Below are positions 32,483 through 40,628 of a stretch of DNA of 64,000 bases, piece by piece. Both the position numbers and the translations under genes were made by a program. The stretch's first letter is position 1, and the number at the start of each line of letters is the position of its first letter. The notes below the pieces were generated by a model. That model worked only from the letters and a program-made list of their open reading frames with translations, did not search any database and was not told the DNA's origin. Origin of the DNA: Treponema sp. (GTDB taxonomy: Bacteria > Spirochaetota > Spirochaetia > Treponematales > Treponemataceae); assembly GCA_017464425.1 (NCBI GenBank), contig JAFUDX010000028.1, positions 93,827 to 157,826 of the forward strand, written 5' to 3'.

Positions 32483-32903
32483 GCGTCTCTTCGCTCACGA
32501 GCGCGTCATCCGCCTCGTACACCACGCGGCACTTCACACCGAGCATCCCCGCGAGTTTCTCCGCGTAATACGCAATCACATCTTTTCGGATCTCATCTTT
32601 CCCCAGTCGAATCACTTCCACTCCCTCACAGCACGAATCCGACAATTCCGCGTGCAAGTCACTTTCCGTTTTCGCACAAAAATAAAGCAAAATTTCACTA
32701 TCATCTTCTTCAGCCGCAGAATCGAACACGCCATTCAGCACGCCTTCCAAAAACAACTCGTTCACGCCGTTCGGAAAGATGATGATGTTCCGCTCTGGAA
32801 TCGCACCACCTTCGTCACTCGTGAGAAAAGCATGCTTGTCTATCAATTTTTTTTGGTAAAAATCCTCTGGGGCAGAACCACAAAGAACGGCATATTTCGT
32901 CAC
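32460..32903 (-). CDS. Hypothetical protein upstream of flippase
   Basis: A 147-residue protein starting at a GTG (32903) six bases after GGAG; upstream in-frame residues are AT-rich leader sequence. The protein starts VTKYAVLCGSAPEDFYQ, has IIIFPNGVNELFLEGVL in the centre and ends in an acidic helix. It looks like a small Rossmann-like or glycan-operon protein but no family is recognised. Overlap with the flippase gene suggests joint function in surface polysaccharide export. Confidence 0.6.
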   Translation of the reverse strand: MTKYAVLCGSAPEDFYQKKLIDKHAFLTSDEGGAIPERNIIIFPNGVNELFLEGVLNGVFDSAAEEDDSEILLYFCAKTESDLHAELSDSCCEGVEVIRLGKDEIRKDVIAYYAEKLAGMLGVKCRVVYEADDALVSEETLGYERAG

Positions 32904-32947
32904 AAAAATCTCCAAGACTAAAATAATAGTAAAATTATAGCCTATAA

Positions 32948-33022
32948 AGCACATTATTATGTACTCACAGAGGCTATATTAGCACATTCTGATTCGCCTG
33001 TAAATAATGAAAGCACAAAATT
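32948..33022. promoter_or_regulatory. Phased AGCACA repeats upstream of XRE gene
   Basis: AGCACATT occurs at 32948 and 32981 and AGCACAAA at 33012, spaced 33 and 31 bases (about three helical turns). They fill the gap between two divergent genes, so they may be operators for the XRE protein. Confidence 0.4.
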
Positions 33023-33037
33023 ATGTTAATTTTGGCT

Positions 33038-33367
33038 ATGGATTTTCGGTCACGGTTACGAGAAGAAATCGAATACTCAGGGATGCTCTACAAAGAAGTT
33101 GCTGCAAAGGCGGGAATCACAAAACGGACGATGGATAGTTATGTCGGTGCACAAGGCTCAATGCCGTCCGCAGACATAGCGGTGCGGCTCGCACAGGTGC
33201 TTGGAGTGAGCGTCGAATACCTTGTCACGGGGGAAGGCGCAGATTCAAAACCGTCACGGAAAGAGCAACATATTCTTTCATGTCTCAAAAAACTTCCCGA
33301 TTACGAACAAAACGCACTGGAACAATATATTGAGACCTTATCAAATCATCATGACCATCAATTATAA
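33038..33367 (+). CDS. XRE-family transcription regulator
   Basis: A 109-residue regulator with an N-terminal helix-turn-helix (EIEYSGMLYKEVAAKAGITK, then RTMDSYVGAQG) and a short helical tail. ATG at 33038 gives the usual family start MDFRSRLREEI; an ATG at 33023 would add five residues, and neither has a clear ribosome site. It may control itself and the divergent gene through the phased repeats upstream. Confidence 0.8.
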   Translation: MDFRSRLREEIEYSGMLYKEVAAKAGITKRTMDSYVGAQGSMPSADIAVRLAQVLGVSVEYLVTGEGADSKPSRKEQHILSCLKKLPDYEQNALEQYIETLSNHHDHQL

Positions 33368-34311
33368 GGCACGAGTGCCCATACGTTGAATGTCGCGTAC
33401 ACGAGACAGATTACCAGCGCAAACACCTTATCAATGAGGAAACTTTTTTTGACTTTCACTGTGTCGCCCGAACTGCGAAGCCCGTCGGTTTTTATCACCA
33501 CCACGCAAATGAGCAAAATGCACAGCATCGTTATGATATGAATCGAGTCGAGCATCGTGAGATTCACTGAAGACGGAACGACTGACTCGACGACATATTT
33601 GTTGCTCACCACGGCGAAAAGCGCGGCACAGGGAAGCGAAAGGCGCGAGTCGGTTTCGGGACGAATGGCAAAGGAAATGACGGAAAGCACGAACGCGATG
33701 TACACTCCGAAGGTCAGCTTGAAAAAGGTTATCCACGGCGTGCGGCGCGAGACAGTCACGGAGGCGACAATCCGCGAATAAGAGCTTTTTTTGTCAGGTG
33801 CAGAAAAATCGCCGAAGTTAGAATCATAGGTGAACGGCCGGGCATCGATGTACAAGGGCGAAATGTCCCATTCGTTGAACGCGATGCTTGAATCAATCAT
33901 CGAATTTTCATAGTCCGGCACGAAATTGATTTCCTCAATCGGGCGAAAATCCTCGATTTCGAGCGAGAGCACATTCTTGTCAAAGGGAAAACGACGCAAA
34001 TTCCACTCGCAACGGAAAGTTCCCGTAAATTTCTGCTGCATATAATTTCTGTTCAAGTCCGAAAAATGCTCGCTCTGGTAATTTTTTTGCGTTTCGTCGA
34101 GGCTGTTGATAAAATCAAGCGTTCCGTTGAAATCAACTTCATCTCCAAAATAATTTATCCACAGCCATAAATCCGCCTGAAATGTCTGGTTCACCTGGTC
34201 AAAATTATAAATATCGGTGATGTACAGCCCGAACGAATATTCTTTCGCAAAAATCGTCAGGCACGAAAAAAAAGCGAAAAGCAAAAACAGAAAGAATTTT
34301 CTCAACATCAT
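33358..34311 (-). CDS. Pentameric ligand-gated ion channel homologue
   Basis: A 317-residue protein. Signal peptide 1-22 (cut after FA), an extracellular beta-sandwich about 23-190, then four membrane helices (about 193-217, 222-246, 250-274, 292-314). The pattern follows the bacterial channel GLIC: GLYITDIYNFD near the start, the Cys-loop signature RRFPFD (residues 106-111, without the cysteines), a WDI before the last strands, and a short loop between helices 3 and 4. Start is the ATG pair at 34311; upstream in-frame codons read through a terminator. The ligand is unknown. Confidence 0.8.
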   Translation of the reverse strand: MMLRKFFLFLLFAFFSCLTIFAKEYSFGLYITDIYNFDQVNQTFQADLWLWINYFGDEVDFNGTLDFINSLDETQKNYQSEHFSDLNRNYMQQKFTGTFRCEWNLRRFPFDKNVLSLEIEDFRPIEEINFVPDYENSMIDSSIAFNEWDISPLYIDARPFTYDSNFGDFSAPDKKSSYSRIVASVTVSRRTPWITFFKLTFGVYIAFVLSVISFAIRPETDSRLSLPCAALFAVVSNKYVVESVVPSSVNLTMLDSIHIITMLCILLICVVVIKTDGLRSSGDTVKVKKSFLIDKVFALVICLVYATFNVWALVPYN

Positions 34312-34323
34312 GGAATTGCTCAC

Positions 34324-34384
34324 AAAAAGCCGCCCCACTCCGCACAAAAAGCCAGAAGGAGAACAATGCACGGAAGGGGGCGGC
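34324..34384 (-). terminator. Terminator between DUF2589 operon and channel gene
   Basis: On the minus strand GCCGCCCC pairs with GGGGCGGC (8 bp, 40-base loop), followed by TTTTTG. It ends the operon above and lies just before the channel gene. Confidence 0.55.
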
Positions 34385-34407
34385 AAGGAAACTACTACAA
34401 ACGAGAC

Positions 34408-34665
34408 TTACATAACTTGAAACGCCGGAATGTTCGGGAACACACGTACAAATTGTTTTTGAACAATCCGTTGTCCTATCACATCACAAAACTCAATATT
34501 CTGTCCACCTGATGAAAGTTGTGTCAAAATTTCATCATAGCAGGCACGTCCGCAATGAATGAGGATTCTCTGTCCGTTGTGATTATCCAAAAAAGCAAGG
34601 TTCATACCGCCATCAGCGACTTCCCACCATGGAAATGCTGGTTGATTTGCAACTCTACAAAACAT
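34408..34665 (-). CDS. Hypothetical protein (85 aa)
   Basis: An 85-residue protein with AGGAGAAAACAGT before its ATG. It has WWEVADGGMNLAFLD and a C-terminal RVFPNIPAFQ; four Cys are scattered without a metal pattern. It is the last gene of the DUF2589 operon. No family recognised. Confidence 0.65.
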   Translation of the reverse strand: MFCRVANQPAFPWWEVADGGMNLAFLDNHNGQRILIHCGRACYDEILTQLSSGGQNIEFCDVIGQRIVQKQFVRVFPNIPAFQVM

Positions 34666-34713
34666 ACTGTTTTCTCCTAAAAAATGTTTACTCCCTCCGT
34701 CGCGCCTGTTTCG

Positions 34714-35133
34714 TTACGAAAGCGGCGTGAAAATGCGCTTACCGACGAGGCTTCCTGTCGCCACGGAGTTGGAAGAGCCGAGCGGGTCGTAGAAAACCGC
34801 GCCCTTCCCGTTTCCGAGCACAAAATGCTGGTACTTTGCGTTCGCAAAGAGAAGAATTTCGTGCTCGCGCTCCGTCGTTTTGTATTCCGCGCTCTCTTTC
34901 CGCACGGAAAAGCGTTTTCCCGTCAGTTCCGAAAGAATCGTCTCAGGGTTCAGCATCGTCGCCTCGTTGTCGAGATATTTTTTCTCATGGAAGCGCACGA
35001 ACGCCTCAACCGCATCGATTCGTTTTCCGGTGATTTCTTCCGCCAGTTTTACAACGGAAAGAAAATAAGAGCCGTATTCGCCGAGCGTTTTCGCCACGCT
35101 CTGACGGCTCTCTGTCGTCGCTTGTACTGCCAT
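34714..35133 (-). CDS. Hypothetical protein, DUF261-like pattern
   Basis: A 139-residue protein. The start (TLGEYGSYFLSVVKLAEEIT) and the KYQHFVLGNGKGAVFYDPLG end recall DUF261 proteins of spirochaetes, which look like papain-type folds; this is a weak match by eye and a catalytic Cys is not seen. It follows a DUF2589 gene by 14 bases, so it belongs to the same operon. Confidence 0.5.
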   Translation of the reverse strand: MAVQATTESRQSVAKTLGEYGSYFLSVVKLAEEITGKRIDAVEAFVRFHEKKYLDNEATMLNPETILSELTGKRFSVRKESAEYKTTEREHEILLFANAKYQHFVLGNGKGAVFYDPLGSSNSVATGSLVGKRIFTPLS

Positions 35134-35147
35134 ATCACAGTTCTCCT

Positions 35148-35678
35148 TTAGTTTTCCTGAATTTCACGCGGGGTCACGGTCGCTGCCAGCACATCAAGCA
35201 GACGGCTCAGGGCTTCGGGAGTGTCCTGTTTTTTCGCCTTCACCTGAATCTGGTATTTCGCGCTCTGGTTTGATTCCCGCGTGTTCGCCGCGTCAGACGA
35301 CACTTTTCCCGTGACGGAAATCGCTGACTGCTTCGATCCGTCGGTGGCGTTTTCGGTCGTCTTTACGGCGGAATTCACTTCCATCTGAAAATTCACGCTC
35401 ACTTCTTCCAACGCGAGGTTGGGAATAGAAACGAGCGCGATAAGCGGAGCCTGAAGTGAAAGTGCGCCACTCTCTTTTTCGGGGGAGGCCACCGTGAACG
35501 AAACGGTTCTCAGCTGCTCGTTCCCCTTGTAGTCCTTCTCGAACGCGACCTCCGAAATAAAATCCGCGGTGCTTTTTGCCAGCGCGAACTGTGCGTCAGC
35601 CGCGGCTTTCAGAGGGGCGGCAATCAGGTCTGAAATTGAGAGCGATGAATCTGTCTGGATGATGTGGTCCTGTTCCAT
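35148..35678 (-). CDS. DUF2589 protein, copy 3
   Basis: A 176-residue DUF2589 protein with SISDLIAAPLKAAADAQFAL at the start, a beta-rich middle (APLIALVSIPNLALEEVSVNF) and AKYQIQVKAKKQ plus a leucine-rich end. The three paralogues share the N-terminal APL...DAQ..LA pattern. Function of the family is unknown to me. Confidence 0.8.
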   Translation of the reverse strand: MEQDHIIQTDSSLSISDLIAAPLKAAADAQFALAKSTADFISEVAFEKDYKGNEQLRTVSFTVASPEKESGALSLQAPLIALVSIPNLALEEVSVNFQMEVNSAVKTTENATDGSKQSAISVTGKVSSDAANTRESNQSAKYQIQVKAKKQDTPEALSRLLDVLAATVTPREIQEN

Positions 35679-35723
35679 ATGTTTCTCCTCGTGTTACCGT
35701 GCCGTTCCTATTCCCTCACGGCG

Positions 35724-36305
35724 TTATGCGGCTGATTTTTCGCCCGACGACCGAATATCCACAGGCTCAGTGCACTGCGCGAACATGTCCATCAGCTTGC
35801 TCAGGCATTCCGTCTGCGGCTGCTGGTTCGCCTCGACATGAACCTGATACTTTGCCGTCTGGTTGGTGCTTCGCGTGTTCTCACGGGCAGTCGAGACTTT
35901 CCCTGAAACTTTCGCCTTCACGCGCCAGAAACCGCCCGACACTTCGGTACTCGCCTCCGCGCTGGTGTTCGACTTGCTCGTGCTTGCCGCGGTGACTTCC
36001 ATCTGGAAATCAATCGCAATCTTGTCAACGAGCAAGGCCGGCATCGGAAGCAGTCCCAATACGGGCGCCTGCATCTCGATGTTCGTGGTCGTCACTGCGT
36101 CATCAGTGATGACCGGCTTTGTAAGCTTGAATTTGAGCATCCGAGCCTCTTCACTTTTTCCTGCGCCGTCCGCATAACCGATTTCGTTGACATAGTTCAC
36201 CATCGTCTTTGCGAGGTCCCGCTGTGCGTCAACGACCGAAGTCAGCGGAGCGCCAATCAGTTCGTTCATCGGCAATCCGCCCATCATTTGTGCAATTTCT
36301 CCCAT
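35724..36305 (-). CDS. DUF2589 protein, copy 2
   Basis: A 193-residue DUF2589 protein. ATG at 36305 has AGGAGGCGTGTA before it. It has MNELIGAPLTSVVDAQRDLA at the start, the VLGLLPMPALLVDKIAIDF core and AKYQVHVEANQQPQTE near the end. Similar to copy 3 over its whole length, so tandem duplication is likely. Confidence 0.8.
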   Translation of the reverse strand: MGEIAQMMGGLPMNELIGAPLTSVVDAQRDLAKTMVNYVNEIGYADGAGKSEEARMLKFKLTKPVITDDAVTTTNIEMQAPVLGLLPMPALLVDKIAIDFQMEVTAASTSKSNTSAEASTEVSGGFWRVKAKVSGKVSTARENTRSTNQTAKYQVHVEANQQPQTECLSKLMDMFAQCTEPVDIRSSGEKSAA

Positions 36306-36362
36306 TACACGCCTCCTAAAAAATGTATTTTCTGTCAGCCCTCTGCAGCGGGCCGGCAAACG

Positions 36363-36956
36363 CTACTTCTCAAAGCGCGTGCTTTTGTCGCGCCACGGAG
36401 AATTGTCCTCATCCGCGCTCGCCTTGTACGGCACGACCAGTTTGTTGTACTCGTCGAGAATGCGCGAAAGTCCCTCAGCGCGAGCCGCCGAAGCGAATTC
36501 CATCTTGACTTTAACTGTGTTTCCCTCAGAGCCGCCCGCAAATCCGATTCCAAATACGGCGCTTCGGTCTTTTCCGACCATTTTCTTCTCGCCGCCACCC
36601 GCTTCATCTTCCTGCGTGATTGCGTCGAGCACATCTTCCGCATTCTTAATTCCAACCTGCTCGATTTTCGCCTCAAACTCCATCGAAAGCCGGTCGATGA
36701 CAAGCGAATTGTGGTTTGCGAGCGAGAGCACCGGGATTTCAAGGTAATCATCGCCCGTCAAATGAAGTTCAAGCGTCTTCGGCTCGCCGTCCTCGTGGAA
36801 AAAACTTTGCAGCGACTTGAGGTTGTGCAGTTCCAGAATGTGCTGCGCCTCGTTCACCGCGTCCTGCATTCCGCGAATCACATCAGACAAATCGACCGAG
36901 TTTCCGCGGATGCCCGTCACTTCCTTTGATTTTTCATTTTTGTTCTGTCCAAACAT
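36363..36956 (-). CDS. DUF2589-related protein, copy 1 (divergent)
   Basis: A 197-residue protein, first gene of the operon (ATG at 36956, AGGTTAGGAAT upstream). It follows the same plan as copies 2 and 3: an N-terminal helix (SDVIRGMQDAVNEAQHIL), IPVLSLANHNSLVIDRLSM in the middle and a C-terminal ARAEGLSRILDEYNKL helix, but with lower identity and an acidic insert. It may form a complex with the other two. Confidence 0.7.
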   Translation of the reverse strand: MFGQNKNEKSKEVTGIRGNSVDLSDVIRGMQDAVNEAQHILELHNLKSLQSFFHEDGEPKTLELHLTGDDYLEIPVLSLANHNSLVIDRLSMEFEAKIEQVGIKNAEDVLDAITQEDEAGGGEKKMVGKDRSAVFGIGFAGGSEGNTVKVKMEFASAARAEGLSRILDEYNKLVVPYKASADEDNSPWRDKSTRFEK

Positions 36957-37186
36957 ATTCCTAACCTCTGACAATGGTATACAACAGTCCGTTGCGTCCT
37001 TTCTCATTCACACTGAACACCGCGAATCAGGCAAGCGAAAAATCTTCAGTCAAAATGAGCGGAACAGAAAAACTAAAAAAAAGATAAAAAAAGTGAATTT
37101 TTTTTGCGGAAAAGGCTTGCATAAGTCAATGAAATGTTGTATTTCCTTGCCGAAATTTCTTCGTTTTTAAAATTGGAGGAAAAAAA

Positions 37187-38188
37187 ATGAACGAAGAAAT
37201 CGAACTGAACGAATTTTTTGCGAATTTTACTAATTTTGAAGCGCAGCTCAGAAAACGCGAAAAGACAGAAAGCACGATAAAAAAATACCTGCGCGATGTA
37301 CGCTCATTCGCAGATTTCGCAACAGGCTCAGGGAAAAATACAATCACAAAAACGCTCATCCTATGCTACAAAGAGCGAATTTCCCAAAAGATGAAAAAAT
37401 CCACCGTGAATACGAAACTTATTTCGCTCGGAATATACCTCAAATTTCTGAACCGCTACGACCTGCACGCAAAAACATTCAGACTTCAAAAACGCACGAG
37501 CCTTGAAGATACACTCTCGACCGAAGAATTCTGGCAACTTCTCAAAACGGCAGATTTTTATCAAAAGAAGAAAATTTGCGCAATCATGCAGACGCTCGCC
37601 TACACGGGAATACGAATCAGCGAATTGCAGTTTTTCACGAAAGAATCCTTAGCCGAGCGGAAAATCACCATCACGAACAAGGGAAAGACGCGGGAAATCA
37701 TACTCCCCGACAAAATCCGCGCACTTCTGAAGACCTATTGCGCAGAAAACAACATCGAGTCGGGAATCATTTTTCATGGGAGGAACAGGAATACGCTTCT
37801 GGACAAGGCGGCAATCTGGCGGTCGATGCAAAAAGTAGCGGAACTCGCACACATCGAACCGAAAAAAATCCACGCGCATAATTTCAGGCACTTCTTCGCG
37901 AAAATCTACATGAAGACGAACGGAAACATCCTCGACCTCGCGGACATCCTCGGCCACAGTTCAATCGAAACGACGCGAATCTACACACGGACAACGGTGG
38001 AGGAAAAGCGGGCGGAAATGAATCAGATTGCAGATTTTATCCAAAAGTCAGGAACGGAGAACAGTGGTCATCAAGGAACGCCACCGCCAGAATACAAAGA
38101 ATTTTTTGCGCTTTACAAGCAGATGCAGGAACAAGTCATCGTGCTCGAAGCATTTTTGCAGAAGATACAAGAAATGTATCGCTTTTGA
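37187..38188 (+). CDS. Tyrosine recombinase / integrase
   Basis: A 333-residue tyrosine recombinase. The N-terminal SAM-like core-binding domain (about 15-105) is followed by the catalytic domain with Arg in TGIRISEL, Lys in NKGKTRE, HxxR in HNFRHFFA, His in LGHSSIETT and nucleophile Tyr in RIYTRT. It resembles XerC/D-like phage or integron-type enzymes. It is alone, divergent from the DUF2589 operon, with GGAGG before its ATG. Confidence 0.88.
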   Translation: MNEEIELNEFFANFTNFEAQLRKREKTESTIKKYLRDVRSFADFATGSGKNTITKTLILCYKERISQKMKKSTVNTKLISLGIYLKFLNRYDLHAKTFRLQKRTSLEDTLSTEEFWQLLKTADFYQKKKICAIMQTLAYTGIRISELQFFTKESLAERKITITNKGKTREIILPDKIRALLKTYCAENNIESGIIFHGRNRNTLLDKAAIWRSMQKVAELAHIEPKKIHAHNFRHFFAKIYMKTNGNILDLADILGHSSIETTRIYTRTTVEEKRAEMNQIADFIQKSGTENSGHQGTPPPEYKEFFALYKQMQEQVIVLEAFLQKIQEMYRF

Positions 38189-38224
38189 AAACTATTGCAT
38201 CTCCCCGTTTCACTCCACTTGATT

Positions 38225-38542
38225 TTACAACAGCAGATTCACAAGCCATTCGGAAGCAAAGGCGACCACACAGCACGCAATCGCCACAGGGAAAAGCCCC
38301 GCCCCCAAGAACGCAAGCAGCACGCCTACCACAAGCGAAGCAATTCCCGCGATTTGAGAGCCGGTCGCCTGCACAATCGCCGGGAAAGTCATCACCGAAA
38401 GCGTGACATAGGGCACATAATAGAGAAAAGAGCGGATAAAGCGGTTTTTAATCGGCTTGCGAATCAGCGTGAGCGGCAGCACGCGAATCAAATACGAGAC
38501 AATCCAAGCCGTAAAGATGTAAATATATGCGTTTCCTTTCAT
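38225..38542 (-). CDS. azlD: AzlD-type branched-chain amino acid exporter subunit
   Basis: A 105-residue membrane protein with three or four helices and the AzlD pattern (AWIVSYLIRVLPLTLIRKPI). It is the small partner of AzlC. Start overlaps the AzlC stop. Confidence 0.85.
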   Translation of the reverse strand: MKGNAYIYIFTAWIVSYLIRVLPLTLIRKPIKNRFIRSFLYYVPYVTLSVMTFPAIVQATGSQIAGIASLVVGVLLAFLGAGLFPVAIACCVVAFASEWLVNLLL

Positions 38543-39249
38543 GATTCCGCCTCTTCTTCAATCGGCTTTAGATATGCGAGCACTGCCGAAATCGCAACCG
38601 TGAGGATAATCGTTCGGTTTCCGCTTGAAAGCGTTTTGATGAACGGCGCGACCGAAAAAAGCCAGCTCAAAACGAAACTAATCGCCACTGCCGCCGCAAT
38701 CGTCATGTTCTTTTTGGCGGGCGGAATGATAATCGCAAGGAACATGCCGTACAGTGCGACCGAAAGCGCGTTCACCACCAGTGCAGGGAGCAAATTCCCC
38801 GCAATGATTCCAAGCGAAGTGCCAATGCTCCAGAGCGGAACTGCAACCGCCATTGCCCCGTAATTGTAAAACGGACTCCAGCCGCCTTTTTGTGCGATTG
38901 AAACTCCGAAAATTTCATCAGTAATTCCAAACCCGACAAAAAAACGGTGATAAAAAGGGATTTCGGGTGAGAATTTCTGGCTCAACGCACAACTCATGAG
39001 CATATAGCGTGCGTTTACCACGAGCGTAATGAGCGCAACTTCAATGTAAGTAACGACCTGCTCAATCGCCGTAAAAAGCGCGTACTCCCCCGCCGAGGCA
39101 AGGTTAAAAAAACTCGCGATAAAGCCTTGAACAGGATTTAGCCCCGCTTTCCGCGCGACAATGCCGAGCGAAAAAGAAACCGCGAAGTAGCCCAATCCAA
39201 TCGGAATCCCCGCAGCAAGCCCATTCAAAAACGCTGATTTATTGTTCAT
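38539..39249 (-). CDS. azlC: AzlC-type branched-chain amino acid exporter
   Basis: A 236-residue inner-membrane protein with about seven helices and AzlC segments (FNGLAAGIP-type start GLAAGIPIGLGYFAVSFSLG, NARYMLMSCALSQKF). With AzlD it exports branched-chain amino acids. The two genes overlap by four bases. Confidence 0.9.
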   Translation of the reverse strand: MNNKSAFLNGLAAGIPIGLGYFAVSFSLGIVARKAGLNPVQGFIASFFNLASAGEYALFTAIEQVVTYIEVALITLVVNARYMLMSCALSQKFSPEIPFYHRFFVGFGITDEIFGVSIAQKGGWSPFYNYGAMAVAVPLWSIGTSLGIIAGNLLPALVVNALSVALYGMFLAIIIPPAKKNMTIAAAVAISFVLSWLFSVAPFIKTLSSGNRTIILTVAISAVLAYLKPIEEEAES

Positions 39250-39298
39250 AATCTCCTAAAACAAAAAAGACTCCAACTTTTTGTTGAAGCCTTGCTGA

Positions 39299-39371
39299 TA
39301 GCCACTACGGGAGTCGAACCCGTCTCTCCGCCTTGAGAGGGCGGCGAACTAAACCGATATTCGAAGCGGCC
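39299..39371 (-). tRNA. tRNA-Glu (anticodon CTC)
   Basis: A 73-base cloverleaf: acceptor GGCCGCT with AGTGGCT plus A, anticodon stem CCGCC/GGCGG with loop CTCTCAA (anticodon CTC), T-arm ACGGG TTCGACT CCCGT. CCA is not encoded. Confidence 0.9.
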
Positions 39372-39437
39372 GTGGATTATATCCGAACGAGTTTTTGAAA
39401 AAACTCGAAAAAAAGAGCTGACCTTAGTCAGCCGAAG

Positions 39438-39508
39438 TTCCCCAAGGAGGATTCGAACCCCCACAATCAGAACCAGAATCTGAGGTGCTACCATTACACA
39501 ATCGGGGA
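39438..39508 (-). tRNA. tRNA-Gln (anticodon CTG)
   Basis: A 71-base cloverleaf: acceptor TCCCCGA with TTGGGGA plus A, anticodon stem TCAGA/TCTGA with loop TTCTGGT (anticodon CTG), T-loop TTCGAAT. It lies 66 bases upstream of tRNA-Glu on the same strand, so both are probably one transcript. Confidence 0.92.
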
Positions 39509-39609
39509 ATGCAATGTGAGAGATATGTTATAGGAATCGCGAAAATATGTCAAGAGAAAAGCCCGAAAAAACTTGCAAATTCTAAATTTCTCCCATACAA
39601 TAAAAGAAT

Positions 39610-40596
39610 ATGCAATTAGAAGGCACGGTTTTAAGCGGAAGCAACAATATTTTCGAAATCGAATGTGACGACACTGATGACGATGGCAATCACATAGTAC
39701 GGCAGTGTTCTTTCAAAAGCAAACGGCTCAAACTCGATGCCCGTTATTACAATCCCCTCGCTCCGGGAGACCGCGTCCAAGTCGAACTTGAAGATTCTGA
39801 GGACGAAAAGGGGCAGATTCTGTCGCTCGTTCCGCGCACAAATGCCTTTATCCGCTGGAATGTCAAAGGGCGCGCCCCGCAGCTTCTTGCCGCAAATCTT
39901 GATTACATCATTCTTGTCACCACGCCGGGAGAACCGGAATTCCGCCCGCGATTCATTGACCGCGAGCTTGTCCAAGCGGAATACCAGAACCTCACGCCGA
40001 TTATCGTCGTAAACAAATACGATTTGCCCGAAGCACAGGAGCCTGATTTTCAGAACCGCCTTTCAATCTGGGAAGAAGTGGGCTACAAAGTCCTGCGCAT
40101 TTCCGCAAAAACAGGAGAAGGATTGCCGGAGCTAGCCGAACTTATCACGGGCAAACTGAGCGCACTTGTCGGTCAGTCGGGAATCGGAAAATCCTCGCTC
40201 GTGAATGTTTTGGACAATTCCTGCGTTTTAAAAACGGGAAGCTTGAGCCGCAAATACGGAAAAGGCTCGCACACCACCACAAAAGGTACGCTCATGCACA
40301 TCCACTTGAACGAGTCAATCGTCGGCGGCGTGCAAAATGCCTACGCTTCAATTATCGACACGCCCGGAGTGCGCCGCTTCGTCTTGAATGACATCGAGGC
40401 GGACGACCTTGCGCTCTACTTTCCCGAAATGGAAAAACTCGTCGGAACTTGCAAATTCGGCACGAACTGCAAGCACGACCGCGAGCCGGGCTGCAAAATC
40501 CTCGAAGCCGTGCAATCAGGCGTCATCAGTGAGGAACGCTTTGAAAGCTGGCAGCGAATCCGCGAGGAAATCAGAACAGGCTCGTGGGAGGATTAG
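39610..40596 (+). CDS. rsgA: Ribosome small-subunit GTPase RsgA
   Basis: A 328-residue circularly permuted GTPase that checks 30S subunit maturation. OB domain first, then G4 (VNKYDLPE), G1 (GQSGIGKSS), G3 (DTPG) and a C-terminal zinc site (CKFGTNCKHDREPGC). Length is normal for the family. Confidence 0.95.
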   Translation: MQLEGTVLSGSNNIFEIECDDTDDDGNHIVRQCSFKSKRLKLDARYYNPLAPGDRVQVELEDSEDEKGQILSLVPRTNAFIRWNVKGRAPQLLAANLDYIILVTTPGEPEFRPRFIDRELVQAEYQNLTPIIVVNKYDLPEAQEPDFQNRLSIWEEVGYKVLRISAKTGEGLPELAELITGKLSALVGQSGIGKSSLVNVLDNSCVLKTGSLSRKYGKGSHTTTKGTLMHIHLNESIVGGVQNAYASIIDTPGVRRFVLNDIEADDLALYFPEMEKLVGTCKFGTNCKHDREPGCKILEAVQSGVISEERFESWQRIREEIRTGSWED

Positions 40597-40628
40597 GAAA
40601 TTGAAAGGTGAAAGCGGAAAATTGAAAA

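Noticed and set aside
36288..36929. Plus-strand open frame of 213 codons
   Set aside because: Antisense to the DUF2589 genes, which have ribosome sites and family similarity.
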